From: Azorinus chamasolen
Lineage: Eukaryota > Mollusca > Bivalvia > Cardiida > Solecurtidae
Direction of reading: 5' to 3'
NCBI GenBank assembly: GCA_963576725.1
Contig: OY755241.1
Span: 25,022,449-25,086,448, forward strand
DNA length: 64,000 bases
This document shows positions 42,266-52,818 of this stretch, piece by piece (position 1 is the first letter of the stretch; the number at the start of each line of letters is the position of its first letter). The translations under genes were made by a program, and so were the position numbers. The notes under the pieces were generated by a model. The model saw nothing but the letters and a program-made list of their open reading frames with translations, made no database searches and had not been told where the DNA came from.

Positions 42266-42476
42266 TTAACTCATTCACTCCTTGACTACCTTTAGACTCA
42301 ACCTCTTGGAATTAATCTACAGAAATTGAACATTACCAATAGAAAAGGAAAATTTTAGAATTGTGCAGTTTTTAAACCATTATGACAAATAGAGCGTTGC
42401 TCTATTTATCACAATGGTTTCAATAAATATTTTTTACAGAGAAGCAAAAAGAGGTCAGTAAGAGAGAATGGGTTAA
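42266..42476 (-). mobile_element. PB-B MITE
   Basis: TTAACTCATTCACTCCTTGA start, short core AGAGCGTTGCTCT, AATGGGTTAA end. Confidence 0.75.
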
Positions 42477-42839
42477 GACAACATTTAATCATATGTTTTA
42501 AAAATGAAATAATGACAAGTCCCCACAACTGATAAAACAATAAGTATTCGTAAGGGAAAGGGCAGAAAAGTATTTCGATACATGATTATTGCGTTTGTGA
42601 TAAATGTACCATATGGTTCCATAAACACTGTTGATGCGCCTGAAAACAATCGCTTTTAGGGGTCTAATTTAGATGTCCTTGATACCCATTTATTACCCCA
42701 AATTACCATGTTAAAGACATGTCTGCTTATTTCTTTAAAACATACCACTGCTCATTGTGATTCACAGGTTAATCCAGCGATAAGAAAAACACATGCTGCC
42801 ACGCGTTTATCCATAATGTATTGTAAATGCCATTGTTTA

Positions 42840-43050
42840 TTAAACCCATTACTCGATGAATATTCACGTAAAAAATGATGACAGCATTAAAATTTAGTAT
42901 ATTAAATACTATAATGACTATTGGATCTACATTGTATCATAAACAAACAGAGCAGACCTGGATCAAATGGCTCCTACAGGAGCAGTGGGATCTGTATCTA
43001 CTCTTATTTGCAAAGGCTTAGCTCATGCGTATTTATGGAGTTAAGGATTA
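42840..43050 (-). mobile_element. PB-A2 MITE
   Basis: TTAAACCCATTACTCGATGA start; hairpin core ATGGCTCCTACAGGAGCAGT; end GGAGTTAAGGATTAA. Confidence 0.65.
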
Positions 43051-43675
43051 ACCCTCTCCCTGATGAATATTTAAATTAGAGATAATAGCATAATGCATAT
43101 TTATACATTACTGTAATAACATCTGTATTAACCATTCGCTTGCTATTCACGTCAATATACCTATTCACGTCAATATACCTACCTGTAAATAATGAAGACC
43201 CAGATGAGACAGCTCCTGCAGGAGCTATCTCATGAGGGTCTGCACTATTTACAAGTTGATTGTGCAACCAGTGCACTCCACAGCAGTGATTTCACAGCGA
43301 AATACTTGTACACAGTGAAGATATATGTAATTATATAACAGGGCATGGGTAAAGCCGGAGAAATGTATTTTAAAATTCAGCAAGAGAAGGGTTAAGGATC
43401 TTTTAGTATTGGTAGAAATGGCTGAATCAGATCTACTATTAGTCCAAACATTTAGACGTATCTACATGCCCCTTATTTTATAATTATTTATCGTGCATGT
43501 AACGTACTAGCAAATGTAAAAATGTAAAATAGCAACGTCAGGTCTTATTTATAGGACTAATCTACTATAATTCCATAACTAAACAGAACAAACCCTGATC
43601 ATACAGAATCTGATCTACTCTGTTTGCAAAGGCGTGAAAGTCTTTATAATTTGAGGGAAAGGGTTCAAATCCGTG
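43048..43675 (-). mobile_element. PB-A2 MITE expanded by a nested PB-D
   Basis: Starts TTAACCCTCTCCCTGATGAA, is interrupted by PB-D at 43128-43395, resumes TTTTAGTATTGGTAGAAATG, and reaches a coreless hairpin and GGGAAAGGGTTCAA at 43673. Confidence 0.65.
43128..43395 (+). mobile_element. PB-D MITE
   Basis: 268 bp with TTAACCATTCGCTTGC and AGAAGGGTTAA ends, core GACAGCTCCTGCAGGAGCTA.., and an internal 19-bp duplication of TATTCACGTCAATATACCT. Confidence 0.88.
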
Positions 43676-43805
43676 ATTAGTTGCTATGTTTACATTACTG
43701 ACAATTTTCGTTTATGGTTTAATATTGTTGATTCTTGTCATAATAAAATGTGAGTATTATTTCTGTTGTGTATTTTGTAAGTTTGCCTTAAATACTATAA
43801 AGGTA

Positions 43806-43998
43806 CAGTAATACATGTCTTAAGTGACAATTAAAAAGAGATCTAATTTTGAACCTTTAAATCAGGTGGTAGATTAATGCAGGTCAAAAGTAATACAGGC
43901 AGTTCCTACATAATGCAGCTCTGAGTATTACTTTTGCCCTGCATAAAGTAATCACCTGTTGTTTTCTAGCGTTGAGGGTCCCTTATACAGGCATTATT
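43806..43998. mobile_element. PG-2 MITE
   Basis: CAGTAATACATGTCTTAAGT start, GGTGGTAGATTAATGCAGGT arm and its partner, decayed core, GGCATTATTG end. Confidence 0.65.
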
Positions 43999-44117
43999 GT
44001 ACACTGTAATTTTAATAAGGCGAGGAATGTGATTAATTCTGTGACATGAGTAACCTTTAAGCTGCTGATCAATATGACGTAAGCTCTTTAAGCCTCCATA
44101 ACTTAAATTCTATCATA

Positions 44118-44369
44118 TTAACCCTTTCCCTCATAGAAACTTGTTTTCACGCATTTTCAAACAGCAGAATCAGATCATGAACACGGCTTCTATAGGAGCC
44201 GTCTGATCAGGGTCTGCTCTGTTTGCTTATGAAATTTGATAGAGCTGTGTCGTTAGTTTCTAAAATGGCTGCAATGTTCAACCTTGTACATTTCATTATA
44301 ATTTTTTGGTCCATGAATATTCCATAGTACATGTATTGACATTTGAAATAAAAATAGAGAAAGAGTTAA
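44118..44369 (+). mobile_element. PB-A1 MITE
   Basis: TTAACCCTTTCCCTCATAGA start, right arm intact (GGAGCCGTCTGATCAGGGTC), left arm mutated, AAAGAGTTAA end. Confidence 0.8.
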
Positions 44370-44419
44370 CATATTGCATTTTTCTTTTTAAATCATATTC
44401 ACAATCTAAGCATCAAAGA

Positions 44420-44690
44420 GTTTATATTCAGAGGAGACACTGAATAAACTGACGTCTCATCAGGATCCATACCGTTTACTAGGGTAGCCTTACCGCACCA
44501 AATATACCAAAGTATACAGGAAACTTGATTAAGAAAATACGGTCTCTTTATAAACCTGCAATTTCTACAATTATTCCATCACTACTAAATGGCTGTCAAA
44601 CAGTTTAGGTCAAATACACAACGCAGTTTGGATCCTAATCAAAATTCAGAAACTAATCTAGCTAAAAACTGTTTGCAAATGTTTAATTAT
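44420..44690 (+). mobile_element. Degenerate PB-C sequence
   Basis: Worn cores at 44432-44482 (GACGTCTCATCAGGATCC) and 44595-44680 (AACAGTTTAGGTC..AAACTGTTTGCAAATG). Confidence 0.45.
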
Positions 44691-44985
44691 CACTATTTAG
44701 GAACTTATGCCCTGGAAATAAAATCTGGAATAGACATAAGCATACATGTATGTATATGTCTCTGTAAAATCTAATAAAATTATATAAATGGTTATGGTTT
44801 GGATCTAGATCATGTGCTCCTACAATAACACTTTTTTCTATTCTAATTAAATCAAAACAATAAATTATTATAAACCGCTAAATATAATTTTGTAATTTAA
44901 AACTATTTTAAACATGATATTTATAGTTTGTTATTATTTAGGGCGATATCGAATTTTAATTATCGGATCCAGATCTATCCCATAC

Positions 44986-45036
44986 CAGCGCATTTTTGGC
45001 CTGTTCTTTATCTAAGTCGTCAACATTGTCCGACAT
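44986..45036 (-). CDS. Possible first exon near the right end of the 5.1-kb element
   Basis: A minus-strand ATG opens 17 acidic codons (MSDNVDDLDKEQAKNAL) followed by a donor-like GTATGG. It sits 210 bp inside the right terminus. No homology recognised; speculative. Confidence 0.22.
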
Positions 45037-45249
45037 CGTTTTGTGGTCACTGGTCAGCAGTTTCCTATATATCTTATATGGTCAGTCAGCGTTTTAGTGG
45101 ACTCTTTTTAGTCACGTGATCAACCTAACACACTTCGTGAAGGGTTGACTTTTGTTGTTAACGGAACTTATCGGTGGCCCAGTCAAATAGGAATTGTTAA
45201 CAACGGAAGTTCCGTTGACAACTAAATGTACCAGTCGAATAGGGCCATT

Positions 45250-45700
45250 GTTATACCAGTCGATCACGTGACCTGGGGTAATCGGAAACCGGTGTTTACA
45301 CAGAAAACAGCCGCTTCGTGTCTCGGCCGTCGGAAAGTTTCTGGTGACAGCGCTCGTTACAGGCGAACGAGGACTATAGAGGGCGGGACTGTCGTCACTA
45401 ATTAGAGCTATAAAACTAAATACGCAGAGAATAGTTAATAACAGAGGACTTGATTGCCACAGCCCCAGGTTCCAAACCTCTTAAACAGCACTATAAGAGG
45501 GCAAGATTTCAAATATTCTCTGTAAAATGAACCATGGTCTAATCGTTATATTGGCTACCATTGGGAGGAAATCTTTGTGTTCTAGTAAGACTGATGCCCG
45601 GGTCTGTGTCTGTGGGTATTGTTTAGAATAATGGAAGTAGTTTGTCATAAATAAAGGGCGAAATTTAACCCTTCTACTGTTAATCACAACGTGATCGGCC
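45250..45700. other. Flank of the 5.1-kb element, repeat-poor
   Basis: GC-balanced 45250-45420 (for example CGCTTCGTGTCTCGGCCGTC), then AT-rich. The 73-codon minus frame resembles nothing known. Confidence 0.3.
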
Positions 45701-45702
45701 AT

Positions 45703-45770
45703 TTCAAACAGTTTGGATCCAGATAAAACGTTGAGTAACGCTTCGTCTCATCAGGATCTACACTGTTTCC
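45703..45770. mobile_element. PB-C hairpin, mutated core
   Basis: TCAAACAGTTTGGATCCAGA..TCATCAGGATCTACACTGTTT arms around ACGTTGAGTAACGCTTCGT. Confidence 0.65.
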
Positions 45771-46005
45771 ACTTTGTCATAAGTTTATCAAACAACTTAG
45801 CAAACTGGATAAATTTTAAATTTTACAAATGATGCAAGGAATGTTTCAGTTGACATCATTTTTAATAGCATGAAAAAGGATTAATCTAAACGCTTTCACA
45901 CGTGCGCACGTGTAATTACGGGTGGCTGTAGTAACGGATACAGGAAAGAGAGTCAAAGAAGCTTCACACATTTTATAACGTTAATTATGAATTAAAAACG
46001 AATTA

Positions 46006-46172
46006 CAGTAGAACCTGTCTTAAGCGGTCATCGAAAACAGGCTTAATTGTGTGTCTGTAAGGCAGGTGGTAGCTTAATACAGGTCGTATAGAGCTTTCTG
46101 TATTGTTTTTGCCCTGTATTTCAAGCGACCACCTGCTGTTTAACACTCCTACGTATCATCCACTGTGTATAA
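46006..46172. mobile_element. PG-2 MITE, right end missing
   Basis: CAGTAGAACCTGTCTTAAGC start after TA; the core is reduced to CGTATAGAGCTTTCTG. Confidence 0.7.
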
Positions 46173-46289
46173 TCATTCATAGCTTCAAGTGATTTGACTG
46201 CGGACAAAAACAAACCTTAAATGATATAAATGTGTATATTTGTAAGGCGCGGAAAATGTATTGAGACAGACAAACTTATGCATTGATCA

Positions 46290-46445
46290 AACCGTGAATA
46301 TTCATTAATCTATTTGTTATAATTTAAACAGTTCAGTAGAAATTTTGATTCGACAAAACTGCATATCAAGGCCTACACAATTCCTATAGGAGCCGTCTGA
46401 TCTAGGTCTATTCTGTTTTCCAAAGCATGGAAAGGTGTTCTATCA
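46290..46445 (-). mobile_element. PB-A2 MITE fragment
   Basis: GTGAATATTCATTAATC.. and right arm TAGGAGCCGTCTGATCTAGG; abuts FB-1. Confidence 0.55.
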
Positions 46446-46622
46446 GGGTCCATGCTTATAAAGCTTTTAGTTGAGTCTGAGTTTCGTTCTCAAGCTTTTG
46501 ATTGGTCAGATTTGAATTCTCAAGCTTTTGATTGGTCAGATTTGAGCCAGAGGCTCAAATCTGACCAATCAAAGACTTGAGAACGAACTCAGACTCAACT
46601 AAACGTTTTTTAAGCATGGACA
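46446..46622 (-). mobile_element. FB-1 foldback element
   Basis: 177 bp in the opposite orientation to the other copies: here the left arm has the doubled TTTTGATTGGTCAGATTTGA segment. Inner turn TTTGAGCCAGAGGCTCAAA. Confidence 0.85.
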
Positions 46623-47097
46623 CAGGTAATGTGTAAAATGTGCTCAGCATACAAAAACACCACATATATACCGGTATCAGTAATTTCGTTATCTATAATA
46701 TCATACAAACATGTAAACAGAATGAAGCTTACTATTTCGAAGTCTGAGTCGCAAGTCTGTTTATTTTTCCCTGTGAATCAACGTGATTTGAGGATATCCT
46801 CTTTGTTGACTACCAGAATGTACAAAATCCAAAATGCATATTAAATAAAAACCGGGGTGAAAATTACAATACTCAATAATAAAGCGATACAATTTTTGCC
46901 TAAGAATATCACATTATGTTATAGATTGTGCTGTCATTGTTTCAGAAGGTTTGATGTTTTACCATCATGCAGGACTACGTTTAAATTATCGTTCATAAAC
47001 TGATTACAAAACCGTATTTGTATGTAGGTTTGTTTGTAATTCTACCTTTGGTAGATGCTATGTTCTGTGCGTTGAGTTTGACTCATAGCGATAACTT
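46623..47097. other. Unique AT-rich sequence, nothing recognised
   Basis: No repeats; the 71-codon plus frame resembles nothing known. Confidence 0.3.
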
Positions 47098-47278
47098 AAA
47101 TAACCCTTTACTCCATAAATACACATTTCTACGCCTTTGCAAACAGAGTAAACCCAAACTCCTATAGGATGCGTCTGACCAGAGTCTGCTCGTTTTACTT
47201 ATGAACTAATATAGATATGTTCAGTTTCTGCCATGGTCAACCATTCCTGTGTCCATATGCCGTTATAAAATCATTGTA
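47098..47278 (+). mobile_element. PB-A2 MITE
   Basis: ATAACCCTTTACTCCATAAA start, damaged left arm, TTCTGCCATGGTCAACCATT.., cut off where the next element begins. Confidence 0.65.
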
Positions 47279-47529
47279 CAGTTGAACTTCGATATCTCGA
47301 ACATCAAGGGACCTTTCAAATTAGTTCGAGATAACAGAAGTTCGAGTTATCCGATTTCTGATCTGAACACTTTCTTAAGTCCATAGCTTAAGCTGCTATA
47401 CGTGTTTCTAGATATGCGTAGTTGTACATTACAGAGCAATGCTGTATTGTAATTTTTGTGAGGAGTGAACATTTAGTTCGAGTTATCTCGAGGTTCGAGT
47501 TATACTAGTTCGAGATATCGAAGTTCAAT
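47279..47529. mobile_element. Second pogo-like element, ATATCTCGAAC ends
   Basis: CAGTTGAACTTCGATATCTC after TA, and AGTTCGAGATATCGAAGTTC at the right with the last bases mutated. Internal TTCGAGTTATC words are repeated near both ends. The ends differ from PG-1 to PG-3 but follow the pogo/Tigger pattern. About 250 bp, non-coding. Confidence 0.7.
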
Positions 47530-47571
47530 AAGGTTGTTAATTCTTACTTTTGTTCGGTGTTCACCTTGTAC

Positions 47572-47997
47572 CCCATTGGGACGCCAATGAAGCCTGTACA
47601 AACAGAGAAGAGACGGGTCCAATGGATCCTGTAGGAGCATCTGATCGGTCTGCTAGGTCTGCGTATTACATGTATACAGTACAACTTCTCTATAACGGCC
47701 ACTAAATTACATCCATTATTTTGTGTTAAAGGCAAGTGGCTGCTTAAAGCAAGGTGAAAGTAAAACAGAACGCTCCTTTCACCTGGCCTTAAGCAACCAC
47801 CTGCTCTTAATACCAACTAATTAACACAAATTAGCGGCCGTTATAGAGAGGTTTTACTGTAATATATAGATAGCATTTTAGAGTTTCTTCCATCACTAAA
47901 ATGCATACGTGCATATGCAATTACATGTACAAAAATCCAGTCTATCAATATTCAAAGTAATTATTTCTCACATGAATATTCATGAGATCAAAGATTA
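47572..47997 (+). mobile_element. PB-A2 MITE interrupted by PG-1
   Basis: GTACAAACAGAGAAGAGACG.. hairpin with GGATCCTGTAGGAGC core, insert at 47677-47859, then ATATAGATAGCATTTTAGAG and ATGAATATTCATGAGATCAA. Confidence 0.7.
47677..47859. mobile_element. PG-1 MITE nested at TA in PB-A2
   Basis: CAGTACAACTTCTCTATAAC start and GAGGTTTTACTG end, TA on both sides; half of the central palindrome is deleted (AGAACGCTCCTTTCACC). Confidence 0.8.
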
Positions 47998-48116
47998 AGG
48001 TACCACCTGCCTCGTAATGAGATTTTGCTGTGTTTGAATTTTGTCCCCAACTTAGACATGCAGTGACTCCCCATCTTTAGGTAGCTAGTCAAATTTTCGT
48101 CAGTAAAATGTGTCTA

Positions 48117-48351
48117 TTTACCCTTTACTCCATAAATACGCCTTTCTACGCCTTTGCAAACAGAGTAGACCCAGATCAGACGGCTCCTATAGGAGCCATC
48201 TGATCTGGGTCTGATATGTTTGCTGATGACATAATATGGATATGTTTCTACAGATTTTGCCATCATCTAAGTGTTCTGTGTTCCATTAGTAGAATGCACC
48301 TATTTAATATTCATGGTTTATTATATGAATATTCATGGCGGAAAAGGTTAA
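48117..48351 (+). mobile_element. PB-A2 MITE
   Basis: CCCTTTACTCCATAAATACG start, core GACGGCTCCTATAGGAGCCA.., GGAAAAGGTTAA end. Confidence 0.85.
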
Positions 48352-48407
48352 TTCAGATTTCGTGGCTGATTTTCTTTTATGTTTTATCAAAGACAAAGTC
48401 AGAGTAG

Positions 48408-48475
48408 CTAACAGTTTGGATCCAGATCAGGTGTGGAGTAACTCGACATCTAATCTGGATCCAAACTCTTTGAAA
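48408..48475. mobile_element. PB-C hairpin, mutated core
   Basis: AACAGTTTGGATCCAGATCA..TAATCTGGATCCAAACTCTT arms around GTGGAGTAACTCGAC. Confidence 0.65.
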
Positions 48476-48479
48476 AGGT

Positions 48480-48800
48480 AGTCACCGATTCTTCCATGAG
48501 ACTCTAACGGCTAGAACACGATACCAACATATGATGTACATTTCAAACGACTGGGTGTAAGTTACGGTCTGTGGATGACTGCACGTGCGCAGTTAAGCGT
48601 GCCCTGTCCCCGTCACGCATTGCTCAGACACAGCCATCAGTTAAGAGCATTTTTATGTCCATTTTCTACGTCATTAGGCAGTGGCCGGGCAGGGGCGCGC
48701 CCCTATTATCACAGTCCGTCTCACAACATACACTCCCCACCAGTTTTGCTCTGTAGAATCCTTTACTAACCCATCGCCTACTTGGAGCGACATAACTACC
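48480..48800. other. GC-rich repeat-poor segment
   Basis: 48560-48730 is the most GC-rich non-hairpin stretch seen (GTGGCCGGGCAGGGGCGCGC). Frames of 61 and 64 codons overlap; no family recognised. Confidence 0.3.
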
Positions 48801-48802
48801 AT

Positions 48803-48870
48803 TTTCAAACAGCTGGGATCCAGATGAGACGCCGAATAACTCGGCGTCTCATCAGGGTCCAAGCTGTTTA
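48803..48870. mobile_element. PB-C hairpin
   Basis: TCAAACAGCTGGGATCCAGA arm, centre GACGCCGAATAACTCGGCGT.., followed by GTTTCCCAAAAGCTTAAACG. Confidence 0.8.
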
Positions 48871-49076
48871 ACACTCGGTCAAAAGTTTCCCAAAAGCTTA
48901 AACGAACAGGAAGTTAAGTAAAAAATGTAGTATATAAGAGTATAAGCAGACAATTTTTTTTACAACAGGCTAAGAACTAATGGAATCCATCAGATCAGTG
49001 AAGCAAATGCTGAGATAATCGCCCGATGATCCATGAAAATACGCTGTTGTTAGTAAACTTGCGTCTCCAGCTCGCT

Positions 49077-49289
49077 TAGCCCTTTCAACGTTACAAATAG
49101 AAATAGCTGCTCAAATTTTGATATTATGCAATTTTGATTAGTTTCAATTCGATTAAAGCTTTTGAGGAACCATTGGCCGAGTGCCAAACAGTTAGGATCC
49201 AGATGTGACGCCGCGTTACTCGGCGTCACATCTGGATCCAAGCTGTTTGCAAATGCGAGACGGATCGAGGATAGCTGGAGAAAGGTTAA
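49077..49289 (+). mobile_element. PB-C MITE with both ends visible
   Basis: TTAGCCCTTTCAACG start and GGAGAAAGGTTAA end, about 213 bp; hairpin AAACAGTTAGGATCCAGATG.. with GCCGCGTTACTCGGC centre. Confidence 0.75.
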
Positions 49290-49489
49290 TGTTCAAACAG
49301 CATGTAGTCTGTATGCACCATTGACTCAATGTGGCGCAATGTACCTTTTTAAAGGATTCTTTTTTTCTGTAAAAGCGTTGCTGAGTTTTGCTCTATTCAG
49401 ACTTTCCATTTTCTTAATCTGACAAACGACATACACGGCTTGTTTACTCTTACAATGCTGTAAGATATGTTCGCTCAAACTTTGATCTT

Positions 49490-49870
49490 CTGTCATTTGT
49501 ACATACTTCCTATTTGATCCAGCTTTTGAGAAACTATTGATCAATGTGTGTTATCCATTTACTCCTTAAATACGTCTTTCTACGCCTTTGCAAACAGAGC
49601 AGACCCAGATCGGACGGTCCTGTAGGAGCCGTCTGATCAGGGTCTGCTCTGTTTTCTTATGATAAAATATAGACATGATTTTGCAGTTCCTGTCTTGGCT
49701 AAAAGGTCCTGCATTCGTGTGCAATCAGAAAATAATAATCTAATTAATATTCATGATATGGTTATTTCTTGCATGAATATTCATGGGATAAATGGTTAAA
49801 TAATTTAAGCCCTGACCGTTTGTATCCCAGCTGTTTGAAAATGCAAGTCTGGTCACGTTAGGTACGATAT
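49490..49870 (+). mobile_element. PB-C MITE interrupted by PB-A2
   Basis: Left flank GATCCAGCTTTTGAGAAACT, right arm CCGTTTGTATCCCAGCTGTTTG (split by the listing) after the insert at 49550-49799; core lost. Confidence 0.55.
49550..49799 (+). mobile_element. PB-A2 MITE nested in PB-C
   Basis: 250 bp. TTATCCATTTACTCCTTAAA start, core CGGTCCTGTAGGAGCCG, AATATTCATG twice in the right part, AATGGTTAA end. Confidence 0.8.
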
Positions 49871-49908
49871 AAGATTTAGAACTTAATTCTCAGTATCGTT
49901 TTATTTTC

Positions 49909-50335
49909 TGGTCCTTCGGTATCATCAGTTTCAATGCATTTATTTACGAAAATTTAATACCGCTTAAGTCGGTGCTAGAGGGCGTGTTTATTGTTGCACT
50001 TTTAACCCTTCGCTTGCCATTCACGTCAATATACCTACCTGTAAATAGTGAAGACCAATATGAGAAGCTCCTGCAGGAGCTGTCTCATCAGGGTCTGCAC
50101 TATTTACAAATTGATTGTGCAACCAGCGCACTCCGCAGCAGTCATTGCACAGCAAAATATTTGTACACAGTGAAGATATATGTAATTGTACAACAGGGCA
50201 TGGGTAAAGAAGGAGAAATGTATTTCAAAATTCAGCAAGAGAAGGTTTAATAATTGCTCATGAACAGACTCAGTAAAACCGAGTCTGCAATTTTCGTCTG
50301 CTTTCGAAGGATCTCCTACTTTCAGAACTTAGTAT
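49909..50335 (+). repeat. R1 dispersed repeat interrupted by PB-D
   Basis: GGTCCTTCGGTATCAT.., TACCGCTTAAGTCGGTGCTA, GTTGCACTT, then PB-D, then TAATTGCTCATGAACAGACT. The intact paralogue is at 3474-3690. Confidence 0.7.
50002..50250 (+). mobile_element. PB-D MITE with paralogous empty site
   Basis: 249 bp, TTAACCCTTCGCTTGCCATT start, GAGAAGGTTTAA end, core AGCTCCTGCAGGAGCT. The right half carries GTGCAACCAGCGCACTCC. Confidence 0.9.
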
Positions 50336-50464
50336 ACATGTACGTTATTACCATCAAAATCATTACTGTTTTCAAAACTGTTAAAAACCATCGTCAAATA
50401 TATTTGCATTTAACAATGGTTTTTCATGAAAGCCGTGTAAGAAGTGGTGTTTTAAATAACATTT

Positions 50465-50548
50465 ACATGCATGTTAGTTCCGTCTGATCTGGGTTTACTC
50501 TGTTTGCAAATGCACGAAGAGACGTTTATATGAAGGAAAGGGTTTAAC
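50465..50548 (-). mobile_element. PB-A1 right half
   Basis: TCCGTCTGATCTGGGTTTAC.. to GAAGGAAAGGGTTTAA. Confidence 0.65.
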
Positions 50549-50549
50549 A

Positions 50550-50885
50550 CCTTTGCAGAGAAGATCAAGGTCAGGCGGCTTCTACATGAGCTAACGTGTT
50601 GTCTTTACAACATTATTAATCTGGGTCCATGCTTATAAAGCTTTTAGTTGAGTCTGAGATCGTTCTCAAGCTTTTGATTGGTCAGATTTGAGCCTTTGGC
50701 TCAAATCTGACCAATCAAAAGCTTGAGAACTCAAATCTGACCAATCAAAAGCCTGAGAACGAAACTCAGACTCAACTAAAAGCTTTATAAGCATCGACCC
50801 TGATTCTACAGTTTCCATGCCAGTACTCATATGACATTATACACATATCCATTTTTAAATATTTCTTTCATGACATAAGGATTAA
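50550..50885 (+). mobile_element. PB-A2 MITE interrupted by FB-1
   Basis: CACCTTTGCAGAGAAGATCA..GGCTTCTACATGAGC, insert at 50623-50800, then GATTCTACAGTTTCCATGCC and CTTTCATGACATAAGGATTAA. Confidence 0.6.
50623..50800 (+). mobile_element. FB-1 foldback nested in PB-A2
   Basis: 178 bp, nearly identical to 7047-7224, including the doubled CTGACCAATCAAAAGC on the right arm. Confidence 0.88.
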
Positions 50886-50932
50886 GTTTTAGCCGAATGG
50901 TAAGCAACTTAGGACCTAAACGAATTGTAAAC

Positions 50933-51176
50933 TTAACCCATTCCCTCATATTGACGCCTACTGACGCATATTGACGCCTATTGACGCCATGCTAAACGTC
51001 TCCTTTTGAAACCATTGTGTTTAATAGGAGCTCCATAGGAACAAATGTTCTATTAATCACAATGGTTTCAAAACTGTATACATATAAATCAAATCATTTT
51101 CTCTAATAAATGCTCATTATCAGTAAATTTATTCAATGAGGTTGGATCTAAAAATAGTTTTGAGGGAATGGGTTAA
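50933..51176 (+). mobile_element. PB-B MITE with expanded end repeat
   Basis: TTAACCCATTCCCTCATATT start; the GACGCCTATT word occurs four times instead of twice; core TAGGAGCTCCATAGG; end GGGAATGGGTTAA. Confidence 0.8.
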
Positions 51177-51365
51177 TGTCGTTTCATCTGCATCCAAGCT
51201 GTCATGTCGAGATCAGCAGAATAAATATATGGATGTGTTTCTATATAGTGTAGGGGAAATCCAACATGAGTTTCTAGTGAACTGTTGAAAAACTTGCTTG
51301 ATAAATCTATACAACGAACTGCAGTAACATATCGCTGATGCGAATCTTAGGAAAGTACTTGACTG

Positions 51366-51604
51366 CATAACCCTTTCCCTGTTGAATATTCATGTAAGAC
51401 AAAATGACACTATGACTAATTATAACCATTTTTCATAATGACATGTGTATAAGGAAAGTTTGGTATTGGTAGAAACGGTAGAGTCAAATCTATTATAATA
51501 TCATAAGCAAATAGGACAGACCATGATAAGACAGCTCCTGTAGGGACCGTCTGATCTAGGTCTACTTTGTTTGCAAAGGAGTTTATTTGGAAATGAAGTG
51601 TTAA
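51366..51604 (-). mobile_element. PB-A2 MITE
   Basis: ATAACCCTTTCCCTGTTGAA start, core GACAGCTCCTGTAGGGACCG.., GAAGTGTTAA end. Confidence 0.75.
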
Positions 51605-51745
51605 CGCAGGGTGAAAGTCATGCAAAATATCGCAGAAGTGCGTATTGCACGGCGTTTACATTGTATTAAGCTGCCACCTGTCTGAAAGATCGATACTGAT
51701 GTTTATTTGAATGTTCAAATTAGCGAGGTTTTTTTCTGTACAGTA
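51605..51745. mobile_element. PG-3 right part
   Basis: GCAGGGTGAAAGTCATGCA.., TTAAGCTGCCACCTGTCTGA, GCGAGGTTTTTTTCTG before TA; begins at the TTAA ending the preceding MITE. Confidence 0.6.
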
Positions 51746-51749
51746 AATT

Positions 51750-52505
51750 AGAAGTGAGATATTCGGTCGAACATTTGTGTCATAGTAGTACAAGTAGTTT
51801 GCATCATTTTTTACACTGACAGGCGATGCACATGCTGGTTGTTGTTGTTGTCGCCATGTCCGCATGTTTGCCGAGGCGGTGACATGGCCAGCCTCGACTA
51901 TCTACCTATTGTCCGCCTTTAGTGTGCCACAAGCCACCGCAAACATTGCTTCGTGACAAGCGATATATCAGATTTCCGCAGAACTAATTCTTACTGTTCA
52001 AACACTTAAAAGAGTCATTTAAACCAAACTACACACACATCTAATTCTCTTTTCAAGATTTCTAATGAAAATAGAATCAAATTAAGCGATTACAATTGAA
52101 TTGTTAGCGGAGAGGCTCGCGTTGCAAAGGAGCCCATTTAGGGGCATTAGCACCCTCGGCGCCCATCCATTTACTACTAACAGGTACTTGTCCCGTATTA
52201 ACCATGTAATTATAAGATGGGGTAGCGCGATAGCCCGACGGGTAGAAACGGATAGGGTTTGTTTATATACGATTGTCAGAGCGAATTTCTATATTAATAT
52301 TTCACACGGGCTTGCTGGGCAGGGCTTAGTTTTGGGGGAGATAATTACGGAGTCGTGCGGGAAATATCGGATATCTCTGCATGTCTGTGGTAATTACGCC
52401 GCTGTCTATCCGGACGGCATTCCACTATCACCTGCATTAGCGACACTGCAGATCAACGTCGACATAGCTTAACCACGTGATTGATAAAGATGCATTTCTA
52501 CAAAG
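51750..52505. other. Repeat-poor island with the longest non-repeat open frame
   Basis: A 123-codon plus frame at 52101-52472 has no recognisable domain, no signal and no splice context. 52080-52450 is GC-balanced (GCACCCTCGGCGCCCATCC). Candidate conserved noncoding DNA; coding cannot be excluded. Confidence 0.3.
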
Positions 52506-52590
52506 TACGTTCAATTTTGCAAACAGTGTAAACCCAGATCAGACAGCCCCTTTCTTTGCTTATATGTTACGTATATGATTATGCTACTGC

Positions 52591-52682
52591 CTGTTCTACT
52601 TGGATGTTCTTCTGTGTATGAAACAGTGCAATTTGTTCCGTGCACAGAAGAACCTATGGTGTCTTCCTCCACCTGTAATTAC
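52591..52682 (+). mobile_element. SINE body fragment
   Basis: GTTCTACTTGG, GTTCTTCTGTG and its perfect complement CACAGAAGAAC as an 11-bp stem, then GTCTTCCTCCACCTGTAATT, related to 26620-26705. Confidence 0.6.
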
Positions 52683-52818
52683 ATTGTAGTTGAACGTCGA
52701 GATATGACTGAACTACTATTAAAACGACGTAAAACCCGATAAACACCAAACCAAATCTACTGCACGCCAAAGTAATAAATGGATGTTGAATCTCCAAAGT
52801 GCAGTGACCACCGGTGTT

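Larger units (their letters stand above)
40119..45246. mobile_element. 5.1-kb DNA transposon with terminal inverted repeats (PIF/Harbinger-like candidate)
   Basis: GGGCCTATTCGACTGGTACA at 40119 is matched in inverted orientation by TGTACCAGTCGAATAGGGCC at 45227-45246. About 37 bp can be paired with 4 mismatches, and ATT flanks both ends as a possible 3-bp target duplication. A subterminal inverted pair (GTTGTTAACGGAACTT / AAGTTCCGTTGACAAC) sits at 45155-45222. Possible first exons face inward from each end (40313 plus, 45036 minus), a two-gene layout known in PIF/Harbinger. No transposase domain is recognisable. The interior is filled with PB, PG and simple repeats, so it is an old inactive copy. 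Confidence 0.6.

Noticed and set aside
52101..52472. 123-codon plus-strand open frame
   Set aside because: Longest frame outside repeats, but no domain, splice context or codon pattern I could recognise; kept only as a repeat-poor island.
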